63,434 nt of DNA from Candidatus Neomarinimicrobiota bacterium (lineage in GTDB: Bacteria > Fidelibacterota > UBA8477 > JABMPR01), in the NCBI GenBank assembly GCA_016784545.1, contig JADHUM010000014.1:1-63434 (forward strand), read 5' to 3'. A program made the translations under genes and the position numbers. Positions within the stretch are counted from its first letter, which is position 1. Each line of letters starts with the position of its first letter. Below are positions 26,118-34,613 of the stretch, in pieces. The notes under the pieces were generated by a model. The model worked only from the letters and a program-made list of their open reading frames with translations. It was not told the origin of the DNA and ran no database searches.

Positions 26118-27902
26118 TTATTGTTTGTTGTACATCGCATCAATCAAGGCTTTGAACTTCTCATTGATCTGCTTGCGTTTGAGTTTCAGGGTTGGGGTGA
26201 TCTCGCCACCCTCCTGGGTAAAAGGTTTGGCCATGAGTTTGAATTTCTTAATGGTCTCATACTGGGCCAATTTCTTTGACTGCGCTTCAATACGCTCCTT
26301 GAAAAATTCAATAACATGGGGATGGGCAATCAGCTCTTCATTGTCCTGAAATTGTATCTTCTTTTTATGAGCCCAGGCTTCCAGACCTTCAAATGCCGGA
26401 ACAATTAAAGCACTCACAAAGTTGCGCTTATCTCCAATAGCGATAATCTGGTCAATGAAAAAATCCTTACCGATCAATTTTTCAATGTTCTGTGGCGCAA
26501 TGTTTTTTCCTCCAGACGTGATGATCAAATCCTTGATACGATCTGTGATTTTTAAGAAGCCATCCTCGTCAAACTCACCCACATCACCTGTTTTGAACCA
26601 GCCATCCACAATACTTTCGGCTGTGGCTTCTGGGTTATTGAAATAGCCTTTCATAATCTGGGGACCCCGGGCCTGGATTTCACCATTGTCTGCGATTCTG
26701 ACTTCACAGTTGGGTACCAACTTCCCCACAGTGCCAAATTTGAAATTATCCGGCGTGTTGTATGAGATCATGGGTGATGTTTCGGTCAATCCATAACCCT
26801 GACAGATCAGGAGACCACAGGCCAGGAAGAATTCTTCTATACTTTTGTCCAGGGGGGCACCACCAGCTGAGAAGAAATTCTTGTCCCCTCCCACAACGGC
26901 CCGAACCTTGGAAAGGACTAATTTATCCAGAATCTTGTATTTCATCGCCAGACCAGATGGAATTTCCTGCTTCCTGAAAAACAGATTGTTATAAATCGTA
27001 CCTGTCTCAATAGCCTTTTTGAACAGAAAACGTTTGATTGATGAGGCACTTTCTTGCGAGTTCATTACAGCCCCATAGATTTTTTCATAAAGTCTGGGAA
27101 CAGATACCATGGCAGTGGGCTTGACTTCCTGCATGGTTTCTATAACCTGTTTTGGATCTTCCAGATAGGTCTGAACGGCCCCTTTGAGATAGACATAATA
27201 GGACCACATGCGTTCATAAACATGGCTTAGGGGTAAAAAGCACAGGGAAACATCCTTTGAGCTAACATTGAAATTCGCATCCACACACTCAAACTGATGA
27301 AACAAGTTTCCATGGGATAACATGACCCCTTTGGGGTGCCCCGTTGTTCCAGAGGTATAAATAATGGTGGTGACATCATCTGTTTTGATTTTTCCGGAAC
27401 GGAGATTCATTTCTTTGGTCAGCTCTTCCTGATCCTGGACATTCAGATAATCTCTGAAATAGATGGCGAATGTGGCGTCAATCTCTATGGCTGGATCATA
27501 GCAAACCACCTGGAGGGGGTGACCATCTTTATGGATGGTGGCAAGATTGTTATACTGTTCCAGGTTTCCCACGTAAATCAGCTTGATACCGGCATCCTGA
27601 ATAATGTATTTGGCCTGATCCAGGGTATTGGTGGCATAAATGGGAACTGAAATGGCGCCAACCAGAATGCAGGCAAAATCACTAACTGCCCACTCGTAGC
27701 GATTGGCGGAATAGATGCCCACCGAATCACCCTGCTTTACACCGGACTGTATCATGGCGCAGGCGAGATTGGTGATTTTTTCACCAAATTCTCTGTAGGT
27801 CAAAGACGCCCAGCCATCTCCAATCTTATATCTCAGAGCGGTATTATCACCATACTCAGCAATTTTAATGGTGATCATCTGGCCGATGTGGTCGTAATTC
27901 AT
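26118..27902 (-). CDS. fadD: Long-chain acyl-CoA synthetase (AMP-forming)
   Basis: A 594-residue adenylate-forming ligase of the FadD15/ACSL type. Key motifs are the P-loop TIIYTSGTTGHPKG, YGLTETSP, TGDVGEFDEDG and the lysine region PTLKLKRKQI near the end. It activates fatty acids to acyl-CoA using ATP and CoA. GGGGAG lies six bases before the ATG. It is followed by DUF1761 and preceded, 103 bases upstream on the same strand, by the sphingosine-1-phosphate-lyase-like gene, suggesting it activates fatty acid derived from that pathway. A general fatty-acid uptake role is equally possible. Confidence 0.92.
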   Translation of the reverse strand: MNYDHIGQMITIKIAEYGDNTALRYKIGDGWASLTYREFGEKITNLACAMIQSGVKQGDSVGIYSANRYEWAVSDFACILVGAISVPIYATNTLDQAKYIIQDAGIKLIYVGNLEQYNNLATIHKDGHPLQVVCYDPAIEIDATFAIYFRDYLNVQDQEELTKEMNLRSGKIKTDDVTTIIYTSGTTGHPKGVMLSHGNLFHQFECVDANFNVSSKDVSLCFLPLSHVYERMWSYYVYLKGAVQTYLEDPKQVIETMQEVKPTAMVSVPRLYEKIYGAVMNSQESASSIKRFLFKKAIETGTIYNNLFFRKQEIPSGLAMKYKILDKLVLSKVRAVVGGDKNFFSAGGAPLDKSIEEFFLACGLLICQGYGLTETSPMISYNTPDNFKFGTVGKLVPNCEVRIADNGEIQARGPQIMKGYFNNPEATAESIVDGWFKTGDVGEFDEDGFLKITDRIKDLIITSGGKNIAPQNIEKLIGKDFFIDQIIAIGDKRNFVSALIVPAFEGLEAWAHKKKIQFQDNEELIAHPHVIEFFKERIEAQSKKLAQYETIKKFKLMAKPFTQEGGEITPTLKLKRKQINEKFKALIDAMYNKQ

Positions 27903-28005
27903 CTTTAACTCCCCAATTTCATGATAATATTTTTAGTCTTGTGACCTTGCTGACAACTTATTGTATTGTCGTCAGCGGCAAAGCAAAACCAGTTGGGTTG
28001 TGTCC

Positions 28006-29427
28006 CTATCTCCCTGATTTCTTTGATTTAATTTTATGCATAAATCCAGCCACCTTTTCAACCAGCCAGGGAGTGTCCGCAGCATCCATTGGCATCTGAC
28101 CCTGGGAACTATACATCCCTTCCATCATCTTCATGACTTCGTTCTTGATCATCCCTCTAAAAGGAAGATTAGCAATCATGCCATACATGGCTGCATTGCC
28201 TTTGGCTGCCAGCTTGGGGTTGGAACGGACCGCTTCAACTGACGATTGGAGATCATTGAGATACTCCTGAGTAATTTTCCCATGACCTGGAACCACCATG
28301 ACATGCAGACCCTCAGGGCGCTGCAATCGATCAATCTGCCAGCCCTGGGCTTCCATTTGATCACCCACTGCAAAAATATTGATCTTTTCATCGGTAGAAT
28401 GATAGGCAAACACACTCATATCAGGATGACCCAAAACCTCAAGACCTTCTATGGCATTAATGCCTTTTTGCAGTTCTTGAGTGATACTCATAATTTTTTG
28501 GGCATTTTCCTTGTACCCATCTTCACCAAGGGCATGCATGGCAGCCCAGGCAGCTGCAAAGGAGCCCCCAGGTCTGGTCCCTAACAAAGCGGGTGATGCA
28601 AAAACGCCACCGGGCCAATCCTCATGGATGAAAAATTGATGCTTCATATCGCTCATATTACGATAAATGACTGTAGATGCCCCCTTGGCTGCAAAACCAT
28701 ATTTATGCACATCGGCAGAAATGGATGTCACACCCTGTACTCGAAAATCGAAAGCGGGGATCTGTCCGCCATTCATTTCAATAAAGGGTAGTAGAAATCC
28801 ACCCAGGCAAGCATCCACATGGAGGGGTAAATCATGCTGGAGTGCTAACCTCCCCAGTTCCTCAATGGGGTCTATCACACCATGGGGATAAGATGGAGCC
28901 GAACCAACCAGCATGATGGTGCGACGATTGATCATTTTTTTTACTGCACTAACATCCACGCGGAAATCTGACTTGAGGGGGGCGTACTTAATTTTGACCC
29001 CAAAATATTTGGCAGCTTTGCTCAAGGCCACATGAACGCTCTCTGGAGCAATCATTTCCGGTTTAAAGGGCAGTTTTCTGAGAGCTTTTGCCCGGTCACG
29101 ATAGGTCAGCACCGGTAGAAGACAACTCTCTGTACCACCTGATGTCACGGTACCTACGGCTTTATCATCGCCATGGAGCATAGTGGCTGTCATATTGATG
29201 ATATCTGTTTCAAAGCGCTTCAGGCTTTTGAAGGCCATGGGATTGAGGGCATTTTCAGAGAAATAAAGGCCGTAGGCCTGTTTCAGGAATTCAGTATGCT
29301 TATCATCCAGGTGGTAGACCAGGCTCCAGGTGCGGGAGTCGCGATAATTCACATCCTGTCCGCCATACTCACGCATCTCGTCCAAAATTTTGCTTTGATC
29401 TATTCCTTGATTGGGAATGCTCTTCAT
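28006..29427 (-). CDS. Sphingosine-1-phosphate lyase-like PLP enzyme
   Basis: A 473-residue group II PLP decarboxylase-fold protein. The PLP lysine is Lys242 in SISADVHKYGFAAKGAS, with GTVTSGGTES (92-101) and HVDACLGGF (Asp205). The long match to the eukaryotic S1P lyase core (DVHKYGFAAKG, then WPGGVFASPALLGTRPGG and WAAMHALGEDGY) is stronger than to glutamate or aspartate decarboxylases. S1P lyase splits phosphorylated long-chain bases into a fatty aldehyde and phosphoethanolamine. Unlike the eukaryotic enzyme there is no N-terminal membrane anchor. No serine palmitoyltransferase is seen in this window. Confidence 0.85.
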   Translation of the reverse strand: MKSIPNQGIDQSKILDEMREYGGQDVNYRDSRTWSLVYHLDDKHTEFLKQAYGLYFSENALNPMAFKSLKRFETDIINMTATMLHGDDKAVGTVTSGGTESCLLPVLTYRDRAKALRKLPFKPEMIAPESVHVALSKAAKYFGVKIKYAPLKSDFRVDVSAVKKMINRRTIMLVGSAPSYPHGVIDPIEELGRLALQHDLPLHVDACLGGFLLPFIEMNGGQIPAFDFRVQGVTSISADVHKYGFAAKGASTVIYRNMSDMKHQFFIHEDWPGGVFASPALLGTRPGGSFAAAWAAMHALGEDGYKENAQKIMSITQELQKGINAIEGLEVLGHPDMSVFAYHSTDEKINIFAVGDQMEAQGWQIDRLQRPEGLHVMVVPGHGKITQEYLNDLQSSVEAVRSNPKLAAKGNAAMYGMIANLPFRGMIKNEVMKMMEGMYSSQGQMPMDAADTPWLVEKVAGFMHKIKSKKSGR

Positions 29428-29538
29428 TCAGAATGTCCTTTTGAAAATATGAACTGTCAAATTAATCCAGATCCAGATTGAATTACTATGATATAGCTAG
29501 TATGGCGAGGGAAACAGAATGCTCGAATAGGTGGCCTT

Positions 29539-30684
29539 CTAGTCCAAAATGGTGTTTATCATCACTTGTAAATCGGACACATCAACAGCATCATCTTGAT
29601 TGAGATCGGCCATGCCAAGCTGGTACTCACTTGCCTCATGATTGCCCAGTATGATGCTCACCAGCTGGATCACGTCAGAAATGTTCAGGGTGTAGTCATA
29701 GTTGATATCACCCATGGGATCAAAAAAGATATCCCCCTGTCCGAATGACCAGGTGGTTGAGGTGCTGTAAATCGAGTTCCCGGCATACCACATCCGATAG
29801 AGACCCTGCTCAATGATGGCTATGCTGGGTCCCGTACTCGTTTCTTCATTCCAACTGCCGACTGCCCCGTGTGGGATAATGGGATTGTTTGGATGCCGGG
29901 TCCATTGAACGCCATCTGGGGAAGTCGCTAAACCAACCTGTCGATAAAGTCCATCAAAACCCATATACGCCATCAAGAAACTGCCATCTTCCCTCAAAAC
30001 GACTGCGGGGAATGTCAGATAGGTAGATTCCCATTCAATAGTGGAAGCAGTCATAAGGACTGGACTTTGTTGATCCTCCTCCCAGCCTATCCCATCTGTT
30101 GAGTAGGCCAGGCCAATTCCCACCTCTGAATTGGTGTTGCTCCCCGTGAACCACAAATAATAGAGGCCATCTCGTTTGATTACTGAAGCATTATGTGACC
30201 TGTATTCATTCCAACTGCCAGTTTGGCCCAATTCCAAAATGGGATTTTGAGCATATTTGGTCCAGGTGATACCATCAGGACTTGTAGCCAGTCCAAGCCG
30301 GGGCATTGCTGATGAATTCGTTGCGGTGTAATACATTTTATATTCATCCTCGTCATGCAAAACCCAGATGGACTTAAGATCCTGGGAATCGAAATCTTCA
30401 CCTGAACCAACGGTGAGGACAGGGGCCGGAAGTTCATCCCACACGATGCCATCCTGGGAAGTGGCATATCCAATTTGAATTGGAAGTCCCACATTGCGAC
30501 CACCAAACCACATTTTATAGGCCCCATCTTCATACAGAACGGTTGGATTAATGACGGCTAAATCATCCCAGGATTGGGACCCATTAAAAATCGGATTATT
30601 GGGATTATCCACATATTCAAACGCCATTAATTGAGAAATTGATAACACAGCAATTATCAGGTATACCAGGCACATTTTCTTCAT
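29539..30684 (-). CDS. Secreted beta-propeller (GH43/GH32-like) protein with dockerin-like C-terminus
   Basis: About 381 residues. A signal peptide (MKKMCLVYLIIAVLSISQLMA) is followed by repeated blades such as YKMWFGGRN, GLATSPDGITWTKY and YYLWFTGSN, typical of five-bladed glycosidase-fold propellers (GH43, GH32, GH130 relatives). Catalytic acids cannot be assigned with confidence. The end has two Ca-binding repeats (GDINYDYTLNISDV and ADLNQDDAVDVSDLQ), a dockerin type I-like pair. The ATG at 30684 is chosen over an earlier ATG at 30726 since the signal begins here; a TTG at 30690 has the better spaced GGGGAG. Confidence 0.8.
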   Translation of the reverse strand: MKKMCLVYLIIAVLSISQLMAFEYVDNPNNPIFNGSQSWDDLAVINPTVLYEDGAYKMWFGGRNVGLPIQIGYATSQDGIVWDELPAPVLTVGSGEDFDSQDLKSIWVLHDEDEYKMYYTATNSSAMPRLGLATSPDGITWTKYAQNPILELGQTGSWNEYRSHNASVIKRDGLYYLWFTGSNTNSEVGIGLAYSTDGIGWEEDQQSPVLMTASTIEWESTYLTFPAVVLREDGSFLMAYMGFDGLYRQVGLATSPDGVQWTRHPNNPIIPHGAVGSWNEETSTGPSIAIIEQGLYRMWYAGNSIYSTSTTWSFGQGDIFFDPMGDINYDYTLNISDVIQLVSIILGNHEASEYQLGMADLNQDDAVDVSDLQVMINTILD

Positions 30685-30741
30685 AATCAATTTTAACTCC
30701 CCAGTTTCAAGTCGGATTGTATACAACTATACATCAATCAC

Positions 30742-32505
30742 TTATTTTAACATAATTATTTTTTGAATTTCACCCACAGGTTGATTTTTGCTACTGAGAG
30801 TGGCTAAATAGACTCCAGACTCTACCAAATGACCGCTCTGGTCATCTCCCCTCCATGAGATCTCAAGCAGACGCTGCGCGCCTTCGAATTTAATTGTCCT
30901 AATTCGACGCCCCTTTAAATCATAAATGGATAATTCCTGCTGATCCACATCCTCAGCCAGGCGAATAATCAGTGCTACCTCTCCATTAAATGGATTTGGG
31001 TAAGCATTGAGCACTCCCATTTCGTCAGGAATGACAACTGCATATTCATTAATATTAGTCATGATTAATGGCTGTTTCATCCAGAATTGAAGTGAAGTGT
31101 TTGCATTAATCAGGGGTGTTGAAAAATATACGGTGTGCTCAGCCCACCCCACAAAATGGAGTCCCCCTACCCATCCATTGGAGAACTGCAGAAGGCTACT
31201 TGGTCCAGTACTATCTGGTGGAGCATTTTGACTATAGCCCCAGGATATATCACTGCCATTTAGTGCTGAATCAAAATGCCACTCATTGTGATTTAACGTA
31301 CCATAATCAAAGCGTATATCCTGGCCAGACCATAGCGAGATGCCATTAAAAAGCAAGGCTCCAGAATCATGATTTCTCACCAGGATTTGAGGTGTTAAAA
31401 TCAGCCTTAAACTATCTGATGTGGTAGGCATGGGAGGATATCTATGAAGGTCTGAAACAGGAATAGTATAATGATACCAATTCGTATCAGGAGGAAAAAT
31501 TTGTATACCTGGTGATTCTAAATTCACTCCCAGTGACAGGGAAACAGGTAAATTCATGTCACCCCTGACCTCACCTTGATCTTGCAAGCCCACGAGATCT
31601 GCATGCACTGAGGTGCCGGGAAAATCCTCCCGAATCAACCCAACCCCATAGGCGAAATGTAAATTGTGTCCTATGGGACCAAAGGGAGACATTATTTTTA
31701 CAAAAGTAATCTCCCCAAACACTTCCTGATAATACTCATGTGAGAGAAAGGAACCCCAGGAGGTATCACCACCGGCATACTCATCAATGGGTAACTCGAA
31801 ATCAAAGATCATCTCATCCAGGTCCAGTATGTTTTGCCGGGCATTGGAATTCGTGTAGGTTTGATCAATAACATAAACTTCATGAGAACCCCCAGTGCGA
31901 AAATGATGCCTCCTTACAGTATATATTGTTAAATCGACTGTGGTCGTCTCATTATACTTCTCAGCCAAAACAGTCCGAAAGCCCCAATCATCAACATTCA
32001 CATCATATCTGGCCAATTCAGGTGGTTTGAAATATTTATTGAACTGGATCGAAGCATCGGCTTGAAATTCCAGCCCCACCAAATCAGGGACGACAGGATA
32101 CCAACTATCAGGCTGCGAAATTCTCAGAGTATCTACACCCAGGTGGTTCGAATCAAATTCGATGTGTAAAACAAACCCGGAATCTGATGGATGTTCAACC
32201 AGAAGGGCTTGTGAGATACCAACTGATGTTGTTAGCTCGGGTAGATCCTCCTCAAAATTGATATAGGCATTGGACGGGAAACGGATGTTGTCGATATGGA
32301 ATTCTCTGTTGTGACAACCATTAAAAATCATCTGGAGCATCGGTGATTGTCCGGTTTCTATAAGATCGTAGGGTGCTTTGTACGCACGAAAGGTAGTATC
32401 GAAGGGGATTTCGAATCTTTGGGTGGTGTGCTCATAAAAAGAAAAATGAACCTCCTGCCCAAAAAGCAGGCCGGACATAAAACACAGGTTTAGAATTAAT
32501 TTCAC
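30742..32505 (-). CDS. Secreted protein with type IX-like/FlgD-like C-terminal sorting domain
   Basis: About 587 residues, no catalytic motif recognised. I choose GTG at 32505 because AAAGGGGG lies just before it and the signal peptide (VKLILNLCFMSGLLFGQ) starts there; an upstream ATG (32586) adds residues without a signal. The body is beta-rich, perhaps carbohydrate-binding or a surface adhesin. The last 90 residues start with NAYPNPFNGEVALIIRL and continue with LSIYDLKGRRIRT, the repeat form of the por/type IX or FlgD_ig-type C-terminal domain that marks exported proteins in FCB bacteria. It sits upstream of the dockerin protein on the same strand. Confidence 0.78.
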   Translation of the reverse strand: MKLILNLCFMSGLLFGQEVHFSFYEHTTQRFEIPFDTTFRAYKAPYDLIETGQSPMLQMIFNGCHNREFHIDNIRFPSNAYINFEEDLPELTTSVGISQALLVEHPSDSGFVLHIEFDSNHLGVDTLRISQPDSWYPVVPDLVGLEFQADASIQFNKYFKPPELARYDVNVDDWGFRTVLAEKYNETTTVDLTIYTVRRHHFRTGGSHEVYVIDQTYTNSNARQNILDLDEMIFDFELPIDEYAGGDTSWGSFLSHEYYQEVFGEITFVKIMSPFGPIGHNLHFAYGVGLIREDFPGTSVHADLVGLQDQGEVRGDMNLPVSLSLGVNLESPGIQIFPPDTNWYHYTIPVSDLHRYPPMPTTSDSLRLILTPQILVRNHDSGALLFNGISLWSGQDIRFDYGTLNHNEWHFDSALNGSDISWGYSQNAPPDSTGPSSLLQFSNGWVGGLHFVGWAEHTVYFSTPLINANTSLQFWMKQPLIMTNINEYAVVIPDEMGVLNAYPNPFNGEVALIIRLAEDVDQQELSIYDLKGRRIRTIKFEGAQRLLEISWRGDDQSGHLVESGVYLATLSSKNQPVGEIQKIIMLK

Positions 32506-32632
32506 GATAACCCCCTTTGAATTGAGTTGAAAGTTACAGATACAGGTGCCATTCGACAAGTATTCAAAGCTTACAATTGCTAACACTTTGAATTCAAACT
32601 AGTTTAAGGCAACATTCATATATGAGGTCGCA

Positions 32633-33676
32633 ATGAGCATCACACGCAGGCAAGTTTTACAGATGGTTGGAACTGGACTGGTAGCCACACAGACTCCCCT
32701 GGCATCCGCAGCTGGAATATTCTCAAAATCAACCCTGAAACCACCACGTCTGAAACCTGGGCAAACGGTGGGGCTCATCAATCCTGCAGGCGCCACCTTC
32801 CACCCCGAAGATGTAGTCATTGCCGAAGAAACTTTTGCGGCACTTGGTCTCAAAATGAAGGCTGGGGCCCATCTCCTGGATCGATATGGATATCTCGCCG
32901 GAACCGATGAGGCCAGAGCCGCCGATGTGAACAGTATGTATGCTGATCCAGATGTTGATGCCATCATCACCCTCAGGGGTGGCTGGGGCTGCAATCGTAT
33001 TCTGAATTTTATTGACTATAAAACCATCGAGAAGCACCCCAAAATTATCATGGGCTATAGTGATATCACCAGTCTGCTTCTGGCCCTTAATGCCAAAACC
33101 TCGCTGGTCACCTTTCATGGCCCCGTAGGCATATCTACCTGGAATGAATATTCAACTGATTTCGTGAAACGTCTATTGTTTGAAGGTCAGGCCTTCACCA
33201 TGGAAAATCCTACTGACAAGGGGGACAATCTCACCCAGGTGAAAGACCGCGTACTGACTATCCATGGTGGGCAGGCCACCGGCAAGTTATTGGGTGGCAA
33301 TCTATCAGTCCTCTCATCCATGGTGGGCTCAGACTATCTTCCTGACTTCAAAAACAATATCCTCTTCCTGGAAGAAGTTGATGAAGCCCCCTATCGAGTT
33401 GACCGTATGCTCACTCAGCTCAAACTGGCGGGTATCCTGGATGAGATTTCAGGATTCGTCTTTGGGAAGTGCAGTAGCTGTGATTCTGGTGAAAGTTATG
33501 GGTCATTCACCCTGGAAGAAGTCCTTGATGATCATATCAAACCCCTGGGTATTCCAGCCTGGTTCGGTTCCATGATAGGTCATATTGAGAATAAATTCAC
33601 CATCCCCTTGGGGATCAATGCAGAAATTGATGGTGATAAGGGCTCTATTAAACTTCTGGAGTCATCCGTTATTTAA
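32633..33676 (+). CDS. S66-family LD-carboxypeptidase (MccF-like) with Tat-like signal
   Basis: A 347-residue serine peptidase. The catalytic Ser143 lies in GYSDIT; EEVDEAPYRVDRML and HIENKFTIPLG supply the Glu and His of the triad. The family trims murein tetrapeptides (LdcA) or inactivates microcin C-like nucleotides (MccF). The N-terminus TRRQVLQMVGTGLVATQTPLASA carries a twin-arginine motif and cleavage site, so export by Tat is predicted, which is unusual as LdcA and MccF are cytosolic. A ribosome site TGAGG precedes the ATG. Confidence 0.87.
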   Translation: MSITRRQVLQMVGTGLVATQTPLASAAGIFSKSTLKPPRLKPGQTVGLINPAGATFHPEDVVIAEETFAALGLKMKAGAHLLDRYGYLAGTDEARAADVNSMYADPDVDAIITLRGGWGCNRILNFIDYKTIEKHPKIIMGYSDITSLLLALNAKTSLVTFHGPVGISTWNEYSTDFVKRLLFEGQAFTMENPTDKGDNLTQVKDRVLTIHGGQATGKLLGGNLSVLSSMVGSDYLPDFKNNILFLEEVDEAPYRVDRMLTQLKLAGILDEISGFVFGKCSSCDSGESYGSFTLEEVLDDHIKPLGIPAWFGSMIGHIENKFTIPLGINAEIDGDKGSIKLLESSVI

Positions 33677-33697
33677 TGGGTGATAAGTTCTCAGACC

Positions 33698-33720
33698 GTC
33701 ATCCCGAGCGGAGTCGAGGG
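33698..33720 (+). repeat. Single copy of the dispersed 23-base repeat
   Basis: Core CCCGAGCGGAGTCGAGG identical to the copies at 16298 and 38213. No inverted partner is adjacent; a degraded partner (GCTCGCCCGGGATGATG) may lie at 33848-33864, making the 33698-33864 span a decayed larger element. Confidence 0.75.
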
Positions 33721-33766
33721 ATGACGCTACACGGTGCCACTGATAAAGTTGGAGTTGTTTAGCTAG

Positions 33767-33863
33767 ACTGTCTTCACGAGTCGGTTAGGACGGGGCGATC
33801 TCGAAACGTGATCAACCCAAGAATTTGGAGATTGCCTCACCCCTGCAGCTCGCCCGGGATGAT
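33767..33863 (+). repeat. Dispersed repeat of the GCGATCTC...GGAGATTGC type
   Basis: GTCTTCACGAG...GGCGATCTCG...AAGAATTTGGAGATTGC matches, with changes, the three copies at 44992-45490. It lies in the gap between the S66 peptidase and AlgH genes. Confidence 0.65.
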
Positions 33864-33907
33864 GTAAACCAAATTCGTTTTATTCGTCGTAGAAGAAAAA
33901 AGAATAT

Positions 33908-34459
33908 CTAGGCCAGTCCACCTGTGGTGGGAGCCATTTCGATGCCAAAACTTTGAGTGGCTGAAATCCACTTTTCTGAATCATTACCTGTAAAAATGAA
34001 TTCAAGTGTGACCTCCTGAAACAGCCAGTCACCATTTTCTATTTCACGTTCAAGTTGACCCTCTCCCCAACCAGCATATCCCAGCATCATCTTAAAAAAG
34101 CGAGGACCCTCGCCTTCCTGGATGGCATCAATCACAGCAGAATTACTGGTAAGTGAAAAATCCTCTGTCACCTCCAGGGTATCGGAGTTGACATAGTCAC
34201 TGCTGTGGAGAATAAAGCCCTGTTCAAGCGAAACTGGTCCGCCAAAGTACATGGGTGATATGACTTCATTGATGGCTTCGTCGTTGATGATCAGAGTGGG
34301 GAAGACTTCCTTGACCACCTCATCATCAAAAGATTTATTTACTATTAGACCCATGGCTCCATTCTCATCATGTTCGCAGATAAACACCAGAGACCGATTG
34401 AAATAGGGGTCAGTCAGATGGGGCATGGAGATGAGAATATGTCCTTTCATGGAAGCCAT
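33908..34459 (-). CDS. YqgE/AlgH family protein
   Basis: A 183-residue DUF179 protein. It opens with SMKGHILISMPHLTDPYF, followed by FICEHDENGAMGLIVNKS and GYAGWGEGQLEREI, all standard family landmarks. AlgH influences alginate and stress gene expression in Pseudomonas, but its molecular role is unresolved. I start at the ATG at 34459 (another ATG at 34450 is possible); a long upstream extension lacks family similarity and runs into a hairpin. The ribosome site is weak. Confidence 0.88.
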   Translation of the reverse strand: MASMKGHILISMPHLTDPYFNRSLVFICEHDENGAMGLIVNKSFDDEVVKEVFPTLIINDEAINEVISPMYFGGPVSLEQGFILHSSDYVNSDTLEVTEDFSLTSNSAVIDAIQEGEGPRFFKMMLGYAGWGEGQLEREIENGDWLFQEVTLEFIFTGNDSEKWISATQSFGIEMAPTTGGLA

Positions 34460-34539
34460 GTGTAAAATTAGAGTTATTTGGCCCAAATCCCATGAGAAGA
34501 TGAGTGGTGTGAAATATATTGGTATTTGAGGATTACGAG

Positions 34540-34559
34540 GCGGGGATCCTAATCCCCGC
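34540..34559. repeat. Short palindrome
   Basis: GCGGGGAT-CCTA-ATCCCCGC, a strong hairpin between AlgH and penicillin acylase genes on the same strand. There is no T-run in the - direction. It may be an REP-type palindrome that stabilises the upstream mRNA. Confidence 0.6.
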
Positions 34560-34613
34560 TTGGAATTATATTCTTTCAAGGTCAAAAACTTAAACCTGCG
34601 GGAGGTTAAAAAC

